A stretch of 64,000 nucleotides of DNA from Nemania diffusa (lineage: Eukaryota; Ascomycota; Sordariomycetes; Xylariales; Xylariaceae): assembly GCA_038501195.1 (NCBI GenBank), contig JBBPUQ010000010.1, positions 1,195,501-1,259,500 on the forward strand, given 5' to 3'. The notes beneath the pieces are model-generated. The model was not told the DNA's origin. It saw only the letters and a program-made list of their open reading frames with translations, and did no database searches. Shown here in pieces: positions 56,254 to 64,000 of the stretch. Numbering within the stretch: the first letter of the stretch is position 1; each line of letters starts with the position of its first letter. A program made the translations under genes and the position numbers.

Positions 56254-57291
56254 TCAGGAGGAGGTTGGTGTTTGGCCTGTTTTGCTCTTTTTCCGCTTGA
56301 GCTTAGATATGCCACTGGTAGGAGTCTTTGGGGTTTTGTCGCCCGACTTGGCGCTTCCTTCTTTCGTCTTTTTGCCACCTAGATCTAGAATTGATGTGGC
56401 CTTGAATGTCGTATTGAGCGCTGTGATTCCCGGAATCTGTAGTTTGTCTGTTCGTCCCGTTTTGCTCAGGTTGAAAGCCCCCGGCTTGCCTGTGATAGGA
56501 TTTTCGTCCTCATAATCGCCACCGGACTGCATGTGTATCATCATAGAATGGTCAGCGTGCCGCACCAAATCAAAAGTCGATAAGATGGGGTCTGGTTTCT
56601 TGGGATCAGGCGCGCCCCTGTTGGGGGCCGCCCTCCCGTCCGGCCTAGGTGTTGCTTCCTTGGATTCTATTGCGTTTCGCGGACGGGAGTTAGAGGTAGT
56701 TTGCGCAGTTTTGTATACGTGCCCCCGAGAGGGTGACCAAACCCGCGCTTCATCCGCCGCGGGAAAGCACTGGTTTAGAGCCGAGGTGATAGCTGTCTAT
56801 CCAATGAGTATTAGCACACCTCGACTTCATACTTCATAACACCCGAGTGAAGTAAAACATACCATTCGAAAATTGAGAACATGGGATAGTGGGGGCGCCA
56901 TGTAAATGTTTTCCCCTACTAAATAGTAGGCGGCGTGTACGGTTATCTCATCCTCAGGTTCGCGCTTTCGCCGCGTTTGCTTGCGGATGACCCATATTCC
57001 AGTGCCAGTTCCGGGAGCGGTCTCGGCGGGCTCCTGGGCGACGATGAATTCGAGACCAGACATCTCTCGCAGACGACCTTCGAATGCCTCACGAGTCTGG
57101 ATTAGGTGAAACATGTTTGGGTTGAACATGGCCTGGCTGGCCAACACAGCGTTATTCGACGTCGGGTCGAAGAAGGGCGACTGAGCAAAGTAGAAAAGCA
57201 CTGAGTTGGTGTGGATTCCTTGCATTTGTTGCGCCGCCGGCAGGTGATGCCATTGCATCTCGTCCAGACGTAGCTCATTTTGAGCAGCCAT
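56254..57291 (-). CDS. MED6: Mediator complex subunit 6
   Basis: Two exons, 57291-56863 and 56796-56254 (intron 66 bases, frame kept), give 323 residues. The conserved Med6 domain is complete: DEMQWHHLPAAQQMQGIHTN, VLFYFAQSPFFDPTSNN, then IVAQEP, IWVIRKQTRRK, AAYYLVGENIYMAPPLSHVL and SPSRGHVYK. The C-terminal third is fungal-specific, Thr/Ser/Lys-rich and probably disordered, ending SKLKRKKSKTGQTPTSS. Med6 is a head-module subunit of Mediator, linking activators to RNA polymerase II. The gene is divergent from the MMTAG2-like gene with 456 bases between starts. Confidence 0.95.
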
Positions 57292-57747
57292 GGTTTTTGA
57301 ACGCGAAGTTAAAAACCGTCAGGGTAGGGGTTATATGAGAAATGCGATATGCGATATGCGATAAGCGATGAGCGATGACCAGTACTAGATTTATGAGAGC
57401 TATGCGTCGTGTGTAGGTGAAGAAGACGTGGACGAGTAGATAAAGTATAAAGTTCAGAACTTCTGGATGAAGTTAAAGTTCCAGTGGAGTGCAAACGTCA
57501 ATGAACAGGGATACCCATGCACTGTGGTTGGCGGGGCAGATCCCTTAGGTAATAAGTATACCTACCTAACTTACCTAGGTATGTTCTACCTACCTAATCT
57601 AAATCGACCTACCTATTCTCTCCCCAGTCAATTCTTCAAAGTTTCTTGTTACCAAAACATCCCGAACCTTACCAAACGACAAAATACACACCCGAGCCGA
57701 TCCGCGGTACGCTATCACTTGGTCATAATATTTACGGCTTGCTGGTA
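57292..57747. promoter_or_regulatory. Shared divergent promoter, MED6 / MMTAG2-like
   Basis: 456 bases between two starts. It includes repeated GCGATATGCGATA-like words (57340-57375) just upstream of MED6 and ACCTACCTAA-like words near 57560-57610. Confidence 0.45.
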
Positions 57748-58560
57748 ATGGATCTTGTCTCCAGCATCCGCAAAACAGGGTCGCGTGGCGGTGTCAATTT
57801 CGATTGGGAAGATGTCACAACCTCTGCCCATCGCGAAAACTATCTCGGACACAGCTTGAAAGCCCCCGTCGGTCGCTGGCAGAAAGGGAAGGACCTTACC
57901 TGGTATGCTAAAGCAGAGGCGACTGACTCTACTTCCAACGAGACCTTAGAAGAGAAGGCTGCCCGCGAGTGTAAGGAGGAATTGAAGAAGATCAAAGAAG
58001 CTGAAGAGGATGCATTGGCTCGCGCATTGGGACTTCCCGTAGCTCCGCGGGATGTCACTGGAGCAAATGCTGTGGATGTTGGGCCATCTCGAATGACTCT
58101 ACAAACTGGCCCTGCACCTGAGGCAGAAGGATCCAAATCCAACGCGAATCATCACAGGACACACAAGCATCATGGAGAATCAGATAGGCGACACAGACAC
58201 AGACATCGAAGCCGAAGCCGAGATCCAGACCGCCGAAGGGGACATCGAGACCGCGACGGAGACCGGGATAGGGATAGGCATCGCGACAGGTCACCAGGAG
58301 GGAAATACGAGACACACTACCCTCGGCCAAGAGACGACAGAGATAGCAGACGTGGATATCACAGGCGGAGAAGTCATAGTCGTGATAGAGGGACAGATAG
58401 GCTGGGGAAATCACATGTAAGAGACGGAGACGGGAATCGCAGCATAGAAGGATCCGAGCGCAGGCGAAACCACAGGGATGGCTATGGATCGACGTCGAGA
58501 GGCCGGGGGAGAAGCAAGAGTCCACAGCGTTATCGGCGAAGAAGCCTAGAAAGGGATTGA
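57748..58560 (+). CDS. MMTAG2-like RS-rich nuclear protein
   Basis: A single frame of 270 residues. The first 60 residues (MDLVSSIRKTGSRGGVNFDW, then ENYLGHSLKAPVGRWQKGKD and LTWYAK) match the N-terminal domain of the multiple myeloma tumour-associated protein 2 family (kinase-phosphorylated domain). A helical charged stretch (EKAARECKEELKKIKEAEED) follows, then a long run of Arg-Ser, Arg-Asp and His-Arg dipeptides to the end (RSKSPQRYRRRSLERD). Proteins of this type are nuclear and associated with splicing factors; no precise activity is known to me. The start at 57748 is the first ATG in frame and gives the family N-terminus exactly. Confidence 0.9.
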   Translation: MDLVSSIRKTGSRGGVNFDWEDVTTSAHRENYLGHSLKAPVGRWQKGKDLTWYAKAEATDSTSNETLEEKAARECKEELKKIKEAEEDALARALGLPVAPRDVTGANAVDVGPSRMTLQTGPAPEAEGSKSNANHHRTHKHHGESDRRHRHRHRSRSRDPDRRRGHRDRDGDRDRDRHRDRSPGGKYETHYPRPRDDRDSRRGYHRRRSHSRDRGTDRLGKSHVRDGDGNRSIEGSERRRNHRDGYGSTSRGRGRSKSPQRYRRRSLERD

Positions 58561-59750
58561 ATACTGTAGGTACGTCTACTCGTTTTTGATGCTAAGTGTA
58601 AAGTCGTGGATTTGAAGCTTCATATGGGTATATATTACCTACTGGGAACGGGTATCTCCTAGATAGGGTTTCGCTTTGACGAATCAATAATGTTATTTAC
58701 AGCATATTTAAAACCGTTGACTCAGACAGACCCTGCAAAGAATAGGGTGTGATTGCGTGGATGAAGGTGCTAGTCTAGTGTTGAAATGTATGAGATTGTT
58801 GGGTTATGTTGCACGCGAAATGGCTGCAGGGCCAGTCTTGGCTTCTCCCGCGTAGACAGGCATTCGTAATAGGAGGTGTTCTGTATGCACAGGTGTATTG
58901 TATGTATCTTGGGAAGGGTATTGGGGTGCATAATACTTATTTGTACGTAGATAGTGCAGCGATACAGAAGGTACCTACTGTATGATCTCGTTTACAGTGC
59001 CATATGGAGCTATACCTAGTAGATACTTTAGGTACCTTAGGCTTTCCCCACGGAACCTAGTGGGGTTGCCCCTAAGCACTGGGAACCTCTAGCGGCTTGA
59101 GCTCTGTCTCGTATCCTGCATCTGCATCTCGTTAGGTACCTTAGGTACCTACCTACCTACCTAACCTGCCTAGGGCCTAGGCAATCAATCATAAGGTAAA
59201 CTTAGATGGCGTTTCTACCTACATACATAGGAGGTAAGGAGATCACACTGTCATCATCACCATTATCATCACCAACAAAAAAGCTCAGCTAGGACTAGGA
59301 CTGCACGATTTCTACACTAATCCTACTGGCTAAACAAGCCGTATTGTTGTCTTTGTCGTTATTTCAACAACTACTGCTACTACTGCCACAGTTGGCCTAG
59401 GTAGGTATGCCTATTCGCCGTACCTAGGCATTTCTAGACTGGCTGGTATTTTATATTCTGGCACCACCTCGAACAACCACAACTAGGGTGTTGTTGTCGT
59501 GTCACAACGTGGTGGAATGCCTAGAGCAGCGAGATCCTACTTCTCAGGCCAAGTGTCAGCCTTGCCATCCACCACTAAATCCGGCATTTCCTAGCGTGTT
59601 CTTTGGACGACGTACCAAAGATCCCTGGCCTGCTCTTATTTATTCCCAAGTTTCGCAGATTGCCCACAGTTCGCAGTCCTCTCCGCTTACCCACAACCCA
59701 CAACCGTTATGACCCGGTGAATCGACGACCACCCAAACAAACTGCACAAG
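58561..59750. other. Intergenic region rich in ACCTACCTA-type words
   Basis: About 1.2 kb with no recognised gene. TTAGGTACCTTAGGTACCTA-like runs occur at about 59030-59170. A pyrimidine-rich leader precedes the DUF3684 gene. Confidence 0.5.
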
Positions 59751-62700
59751 ATGGACTATGGAAGGCTTCGGGCTGCGGCCCTGAGAGACGGAGAAGACGA
59801 GGAGGCGGTCACCGTCGACACTAGAGCCTTGATAGACAAAGTACTGGCGCGGTATTCGGGAGAATGGACAACACTACGAGAGCTCATCCAGAACGCCGCC
59901 GATGCCCAAGCGACAACCGTTAAGATCAAGTGGGAAACTCTGCCCTCAACCCAAGTACCCCTTCCATCGATGGCCGATCGATCCGATATTTTAAAACACA
60001 TAATCACACATCACACCCTCCGCCGCCTGATCGTCCAGAATAATGGCCAGCCCTTCACAAAGACAGATTGGGGGAGACTTAAACGAATAGCTGAAGGAAA
60101 CCCGGATGAGACCAAGATCGGTGCGTTTGGCGTTGGATTCTATAGTGTCTTTGCCGACTGCGAGGAGCCCTTCGTTAGCTCGGGCAGTGAGGCCATGGCA
60201 TTCTACTGGAAAGGGAATGCACTCTTCACCAGAAAGCTACAGCTTTCTGAAACCCAGCGTAGCTCTGATACCGCCTTTGTTCTCGATTACCGAAATACAA
60301 CCACCACATTACCCAACCTACTCTCCGTGGGTCAGTTCTTAGCCACGAGCTTGACATTTGTAGCATTGCAACACATCGAGTTCTGGATAGATGACCACAT
60401 AATCCTTTCTTTACAGAAGAAGGCGAGTCCTAGCGTGGATATTGCCATCCCACGAGATATGGACATGACAACGAGAGAACGCCTCATGACGGTCCAGAGT
60501 GTTGACCGTTCTAGCGCACAAATCGATGCTACCTACATGAGCGCTATAGGATGGAAACCTCAAGCCGCTATGGCAAAAAGTGAAGGATACGGTTTGGGAA
60601 CTTCCGAAATGCCGTCACTCCGAAGCTTTTTCTCCAGGCTTACATCGACCTCGACGAAGGCCGTAAAGGCAGCAAGAGAAGAGAAGATTGCCCAAGCCGC
60701 TATTTCCGAAGATATCACCGCCATGTCAACATCGAGTATTTTTATTCGGGTTACCACAGGCGCCATTCGAACATCTGTGAGCGTGAACTTCGCCTCCGAG
60801 TTAGAAAGGGCCACCAAGAAGCCTCCCCCGAAAGTCACTAAGCTGTCTGTCTTGACATCTTCGTATGACGAGACACAGGCATCTGAGAATTCGCAGATGT
60901 CGGGGCCAATATCTACAGCTACTGATGTTTTTGCTTCAGTCCTCCCAAGCAAAAAAGGCGGGCGAATATTTATTGGATTTCCGACTACTCAGACAACCGG
61001 GGGCGGCATGCACATTTCTGCCCCTTCTGTTATTCCGACTGTCGAGCGAGAAGCTATTGACTTGAACGCAAGATGGGTTCGGACATGGAATCTCGAAATG
61101 CTACGAGCCGCAGGCATCATGGCACGCCTAGCGTTTACTCATGAGATGAATGAGCTTCAAGCAAAGCTGCAAAGGGCTGCCGAGGTTGCAGGTACCAGCA
61201 TAACTGCAAAGGAGACCGCTACCTTTATGCCCGACGCTTTGCATATTCTTAAGGCGTTTACCTTTGGCGACTCTACTCCTAGCAGCCATGTTTCCCAAGC
61301 TATTGAAGAAGCATTCTGGACAGCATATAAAAGGCCATTTGTCGAAATATATAGCACCCGAGGTGTGCTTCCGACAAGCAAAGTCCGACTTGGTTCTCAA
61401 GAACTGGGCAAGTTTGTTGAGGGCATTGCTGTGGTCCCACCCGAACTGGAAACGACTGGTTTCGTGCGAAAGTTAATTGACTTCGACTTACTCTCGCAGA
61501 TCACTGTGGAGGATGTATTAGAAACGCTTTCAGGAAAACCACTTACGGAATCTCAACTTCCAAATTTTATTCAATGGGTAGCGAAGAAGTCCCTGCAAGG
61601 CGAGCTCAGTTCATCGAACCGGGATCGGCTACTCGATGTTGCTGTTGCCATAGTGAATAAAAAGGACGAACTCGCCCATGGTGATATTATTGCGCTTGGG
61701 AGTATTCGGAATTTTATTTCTACACAAAAAATTCCGTCCGATTTACCACTTCCGCCAACAACTATCCCATTTGAATACACTAAAGCCTGTAGTGTTCAAG
61801 AGCTACGGGCCCTTACTTGGGAACCCTTGGACCTCTCTCGTTGGGTTACTTTCTTGGTTGAAACTCGGTCCAATAGGTCTTCTGACCAAGATATTACTAA
61901 ATCCCCAGAGTTTGCAACTCGTATTCTGTCTGTAGTATCGAAGGGCTGGGACAATCAGAGCCAATTCTCAAAGGACATCATAATAACACTGCTGAAAACT
62001 CACACCATTATGCCGACGAAACTAGGGATGAGGAAACCAACAGACTCATTCTTCCCATTTGTGAAGTTATTTGATGATCTCCCCACTATCGAATGCCCAC
62101 AGTTGAAGGAGAAATTCTTGTCTGCACTCGGCGTTAGAAAGACGGTCGACCTTGAAACAATATTCAAGCGCTTACTAAGCCCTTCAGAAAAAGATGGTTC
62201 TGGGCAAGCAAAATGGAGCCATGTAGAATTGATAAAATACCTAGCATCAGTTCGCATGGATATTCCACCTGATGACCTGCTAAAACTGAGAGAATCCTCA
62301 ATCTGCCCTGCCGAGGCCGGTCCCGTAGGCAAGGAATTCTCTCAGGGGAGTTCACAACTATATAAGGTTTCCGAGCTTTTTGAACCAAATCGTCATATCC
62401 GACCTCTTCAATTAAGGATTCTCCAATGGCCTGGCGGCGGTCTACATCTTGGGTCACAGGAAGGGAGATTTCTTGCCACTCTTGGTCTACGACTGCACCC
62501 TTCTGCTCCGGAACTTGTAGAAATGATGGCTTCGCCAGACCAACAATTACGCGAGAACGCTATGACCTATTTCGTTGCGTATCATCACACCCATGGTTAT
62601 AGTGCTTTTAACACCGCAACAAGTAATAGAGCATTCCTTCCGCTGCAAGGAGACCCTAAGAGGCTCGTGCCGCCTTCTGGATGCTTCACAAATGAGGCGG

Positions 62701-64000
62701 CAGCTGTCCTAGGCTTTGATATTTTGAAGAGGGAACTTCACAGCGAGGCGCAGAAGTTTGGAGTATCGAGAGATCCACCAATTCTTGAATGTGTCCAACG
62801 CCTCATAAAGAATCCTCCCAACACTCACCGAGATGCCATTCCTGTTTTTCAATACTTCTCGAGCCGCCACAACGACCTCAATAGCACGACCGCAAAAACC
62901 CTTGGTAATGCTCAGATTGTACCGGTGACGCGGAGAACTCGGGCTTCAGGGATCCTATCTTCAGGAAATGCTGATGAGAAATCGGGTCCTATTGTTCACT
63001 TGAGCCCACGGCAATGTTATCTAGGAAACTCCATTATATATGGGGATATATTCGACTTCGTTGACTTTGGCCAATCTGCAAATTCTTTTCTTTCCGCTTG
63101 TGGTTCTAACAACGAGCCTACCAAACTAGAAATCGCCCAACTGGCAGCAGGAGAGCCCGCGCGACTCCTTAGCATACTAAAGAGCCCTGATAAGTATCTC
63201 AATTTGCTCCGATCGCTAGCAGCAGACATGGCAACTATAAAAAGAGACAAAGATCTCTGGAGAAAGATGAAGGCAGCCCCCTTTCTTCTAGCCTTTAAAG
63301 AGATCGGCGGCCCCTCGAAAGGAAAAGCAGCCGAGCAAGAGGAAGACGAGGAAGCCGTCCGGACTTATCAGCTCGCGGCACCCTCCGACATCGTCATATT
63401 AGACGATTTCATAAGCTACAACCTCTTCAAAGATCATTTAAAGTGTGCTCCCGAAGAGGATGTACTTGAGGCTTTCTATCAAGCGCTCGGCACCCCGACT
63501 CTCTCAACAATAGTCCAAGAGGACTTGAAGGTCGGCCCACATAGCGAGAAGCAAGATGGCGCTGTTTGGCTACGCAAACATGTTCTCGAGCGATCTAAGC
63601 TTTTTATTCACGAGTACGCTAAGTATACACGAGACGCCATAAAACACGATGCCAAGTGGTTAGAGAAAAACCTAACGGTATCGGTTGTGCGGTCCGTTGC
63701 GCTTCGTCGGTCGCTTCGCGTTTCTGGTCAGTCTCACTTGGAAAAGAGGTCAGCAGCGAGTAGTCAAACAAAGGCCGGATGGGTGCTCTACGTAGCCTCA
63801 GAGTCGTCCCGTCCAGAGATGTATCAGGTCGGTCAAGCTATATGCCAGCTCATCTTAAACCGACCAAGCCAACAGGCATACTTATTGTTTGAGCCGTTCC
63901 TTAACCAGGATCTTCTCAGTTTAAGAGCCCGTGGATACAACGTTGATCGCATTCTCCGAGCAAAGGCGGCGGAGGCCAGAATTGCAGAGGAAGAGAGACG
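59751..64000 (+). CDS. DUF3684 / sacsin-like GHKL-ATPase protein (partial, runs off window)
   Basis: An open frame of 1,416 codons from the ATG at 59751 continues past the window end, with no intron seen so far. The N-terminal 250 residues are an Hsp90/sacsin-type GHKL ATPase: ELIQNAADAQA is the N-box, QNNGQPF stands at the G1 position, and KIGAFGVGFYSVF is the glycine-rich lid. In the G1 position Asn replaces the usual Asp of DxGxG, which I recall as usual in this fungal family. The remainder is a long, mostly helical region with no other domain I recognise, consistent with fungal DUF3684. Function is not established; a chaperone-like role is inferred from the ATPase fold alone. The tail at the window edge (AKAAEARIAEEER) is coiled-coil-like. 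Confidence 0.85.
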   Translation, partial: MDYGRLRAAALRDGEDEEAVTVDTRALIDKVLARYSGEWTTLRELIQNAADAQATTVKIKWETLPSTQVPLPSMADRSDILKHIITHHTLRRLIVQNNGQPFTKTDWGRLKRIAEGNPDETKIGAFGVGFYSVFADCEEPFVSSGSEAMAFYWKGNALFTRKLQLSETQRSSDTAFVLDYRNTTTTLPNLLSVGQFLATSLTFVALQHIEFWIDDHIILSLQKKASPSVDIAIPRDMDMTTRERLMTVQSVDRSSAQIDATYMSAIGWKPQAAMAKSEGYGLGTSEMPSLRSFFSRLTSTSTKAVKAAREEKIAQAAISEDITAMSTSSIFIRVTTGAIRTSVSVNFASELERATKKPPPKVTKLSVLTSSYDETQASENSQMSGPISTATDVFASVLPSKKGGRIFIGFPTTQTTGGGMHISAPSVIPTVEREAIDLNARWVRTWNLEMLRAAGIMARLAFTHEMNELQAKLQRAAEVAGTSITAKETATFMPDALHILKAFTFGDSTPSSHVSQAIEEAFWTAYKRPFVEIYSTRGVLPTSKVRLGSQELGKFVEGIAVVPPELETTGFVRKLIDFDLLSQITVEDVLETLSGKPLTESQLPNFIQWVAKKSLQGELSSSNRDRLLDVAVAIVNKKDELAHGDIIALGSIRNFISTQKIPSDLPLPPTTIPFEYTKACSVQELRALTWEPLDLSRWVTFLVETRSNRSSDQDITKSPEFATRILSVVSKGWDNQSQFSKDIIITLLKTHTIMPTKLGMRKPTDSFFPFVKLFDDLPTIECPQLKEKFLSALGVRKTVDLETIFKRLLSPSEKDGSGQAKWSHVELIKYLASVRMDIPPDDLLKLRESSICPAEAGPVGKEFSQGSSQLYKVSELFEPNRHIRPLQLRILQWPGGGLHLGSQEGRFLATLGLRLHPSAPELVEMMASPDQQLRENAMTYFVAYHHTHGYSAFNTATSNRAFLPLQGDPKRLVPPSGCFTNEAAAVLGFDILKRELHSEAQKFGVSRDPPILECVQRLIKNPPNTHRDAIPVFQYFSSRHNDLNSTTAKTLGNAQIVPVTRRTRASGILSSGNADEKSGPIVHLSPRQCYLGNSIIYGDIFDFVDFGQSANSFLSACGSNNEPTKLEIAQLAAGEPARLLSILKSPDKYLNLLRSLAADMATIKRDKDLWRKMKAAPFLLAFKEIGGPSKGKAAEQEEDEEAVRTYQLAAPSDIVILDDFISYNLFKDHLKCAPEEDVLEAFYQALGTPTLSTIVQEDLKVGPHSEKQDGAVWLRKHVLERSKLFIHEYAKYTRDAIKHDAKWLEKNLTVSVVRSVALRRSLRVSGQSHLEKRSAASSQTKAGWVLYVASESSRPEMYQVGQAICQLILNRPSQQAYLLFEPFLNQDLLSLRARGYNVDRILRAKAAEARIAEEER

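Overview
The window is nuclear DNA of a filamentous ascomycete (Pezizomycotina), most likely a Sordariomycete. Genes carry short introns (mostly 47 to 220 bases) with GT..CTAAC/CTGAC..AG signals. Several families are fungal-specific: NmrA-like reductase, an MSO1-type protein, a STAND/NACHT protein, DUF3684. Intergenic DNA is rich in short TACCTAGGTA-type words. The class assignment is inference from general character, not from an alignment.

Layout. 1 to 9.8 kb is an accessory, repeat-rich stretch: a glutathione S-transferase (minus), an NmrA-like reductase (plus) and the remains of a fungal transcription-factor-like gene. It also holds four non-autonomous hAT-type elements (terminal inverted repeats beginning CAGCRCT, 8-base target-site duplications). 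One element is nested inside another, and two have split the transcription-factor-like gene. 9.8 to 13.5 kb is a 1,207-residue NACHT/STAND protein with a degenerate TPR-like C-terminus. From 15 to 46 kb the window is core and gene-dense: CLPTM1-family membrane protein, LOG-family phosphoribohydrolase, aminodeoxychorismate synthase, ER alpha-glucosidase I, SNRNP27, a coiled-coil tail-anchored protein, an aspartic protease, ELP5, proteasome alpha6 (PRE5), VPS55, GYP7, MSO1, MAK16 and MSS1. At 46.3 to 46.5 kb is a tiny gene for a protein made of three 18-residue repeats, the first two ending in Lys-Arg. Its 5' side faces a gene-free stretch of about 9.7 kb. The last part holds MED6, an MMTAG2-like RS-rich protein and the first 1,416 codons of a DUF3684/sacsin-like GHKL ATPase that runs off the window.

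Themes. Most core genes lie in divergent pairs with short shared promoters (for example MAK16/MSS1, MED6/MMTAG2-like, protease/ELP5, PRE5/VPS55). VPS55, GYP7 and MSO1 are successive membrane-traffic genes. ELP5 and MSS1 both serve modification of tRNA wobble uridine, one cytosolic and one mitochondrial. SNRNP27 and the MMTAG2-like protein are both RS-rich nuclear proteins. No rRNA, tRNA or CRISPR array was recognised by eye.

The observations most worth following are the MITE family (nesting, double gene disruption, RIP-like changes, splice-like sequences in its ends), the small KR-repeat protein with its very long upstream region, and the NACHT-TPR gene beside the repeat patch. All exon joins were worked out by hand from splice signals and reading frame, without transcript data.
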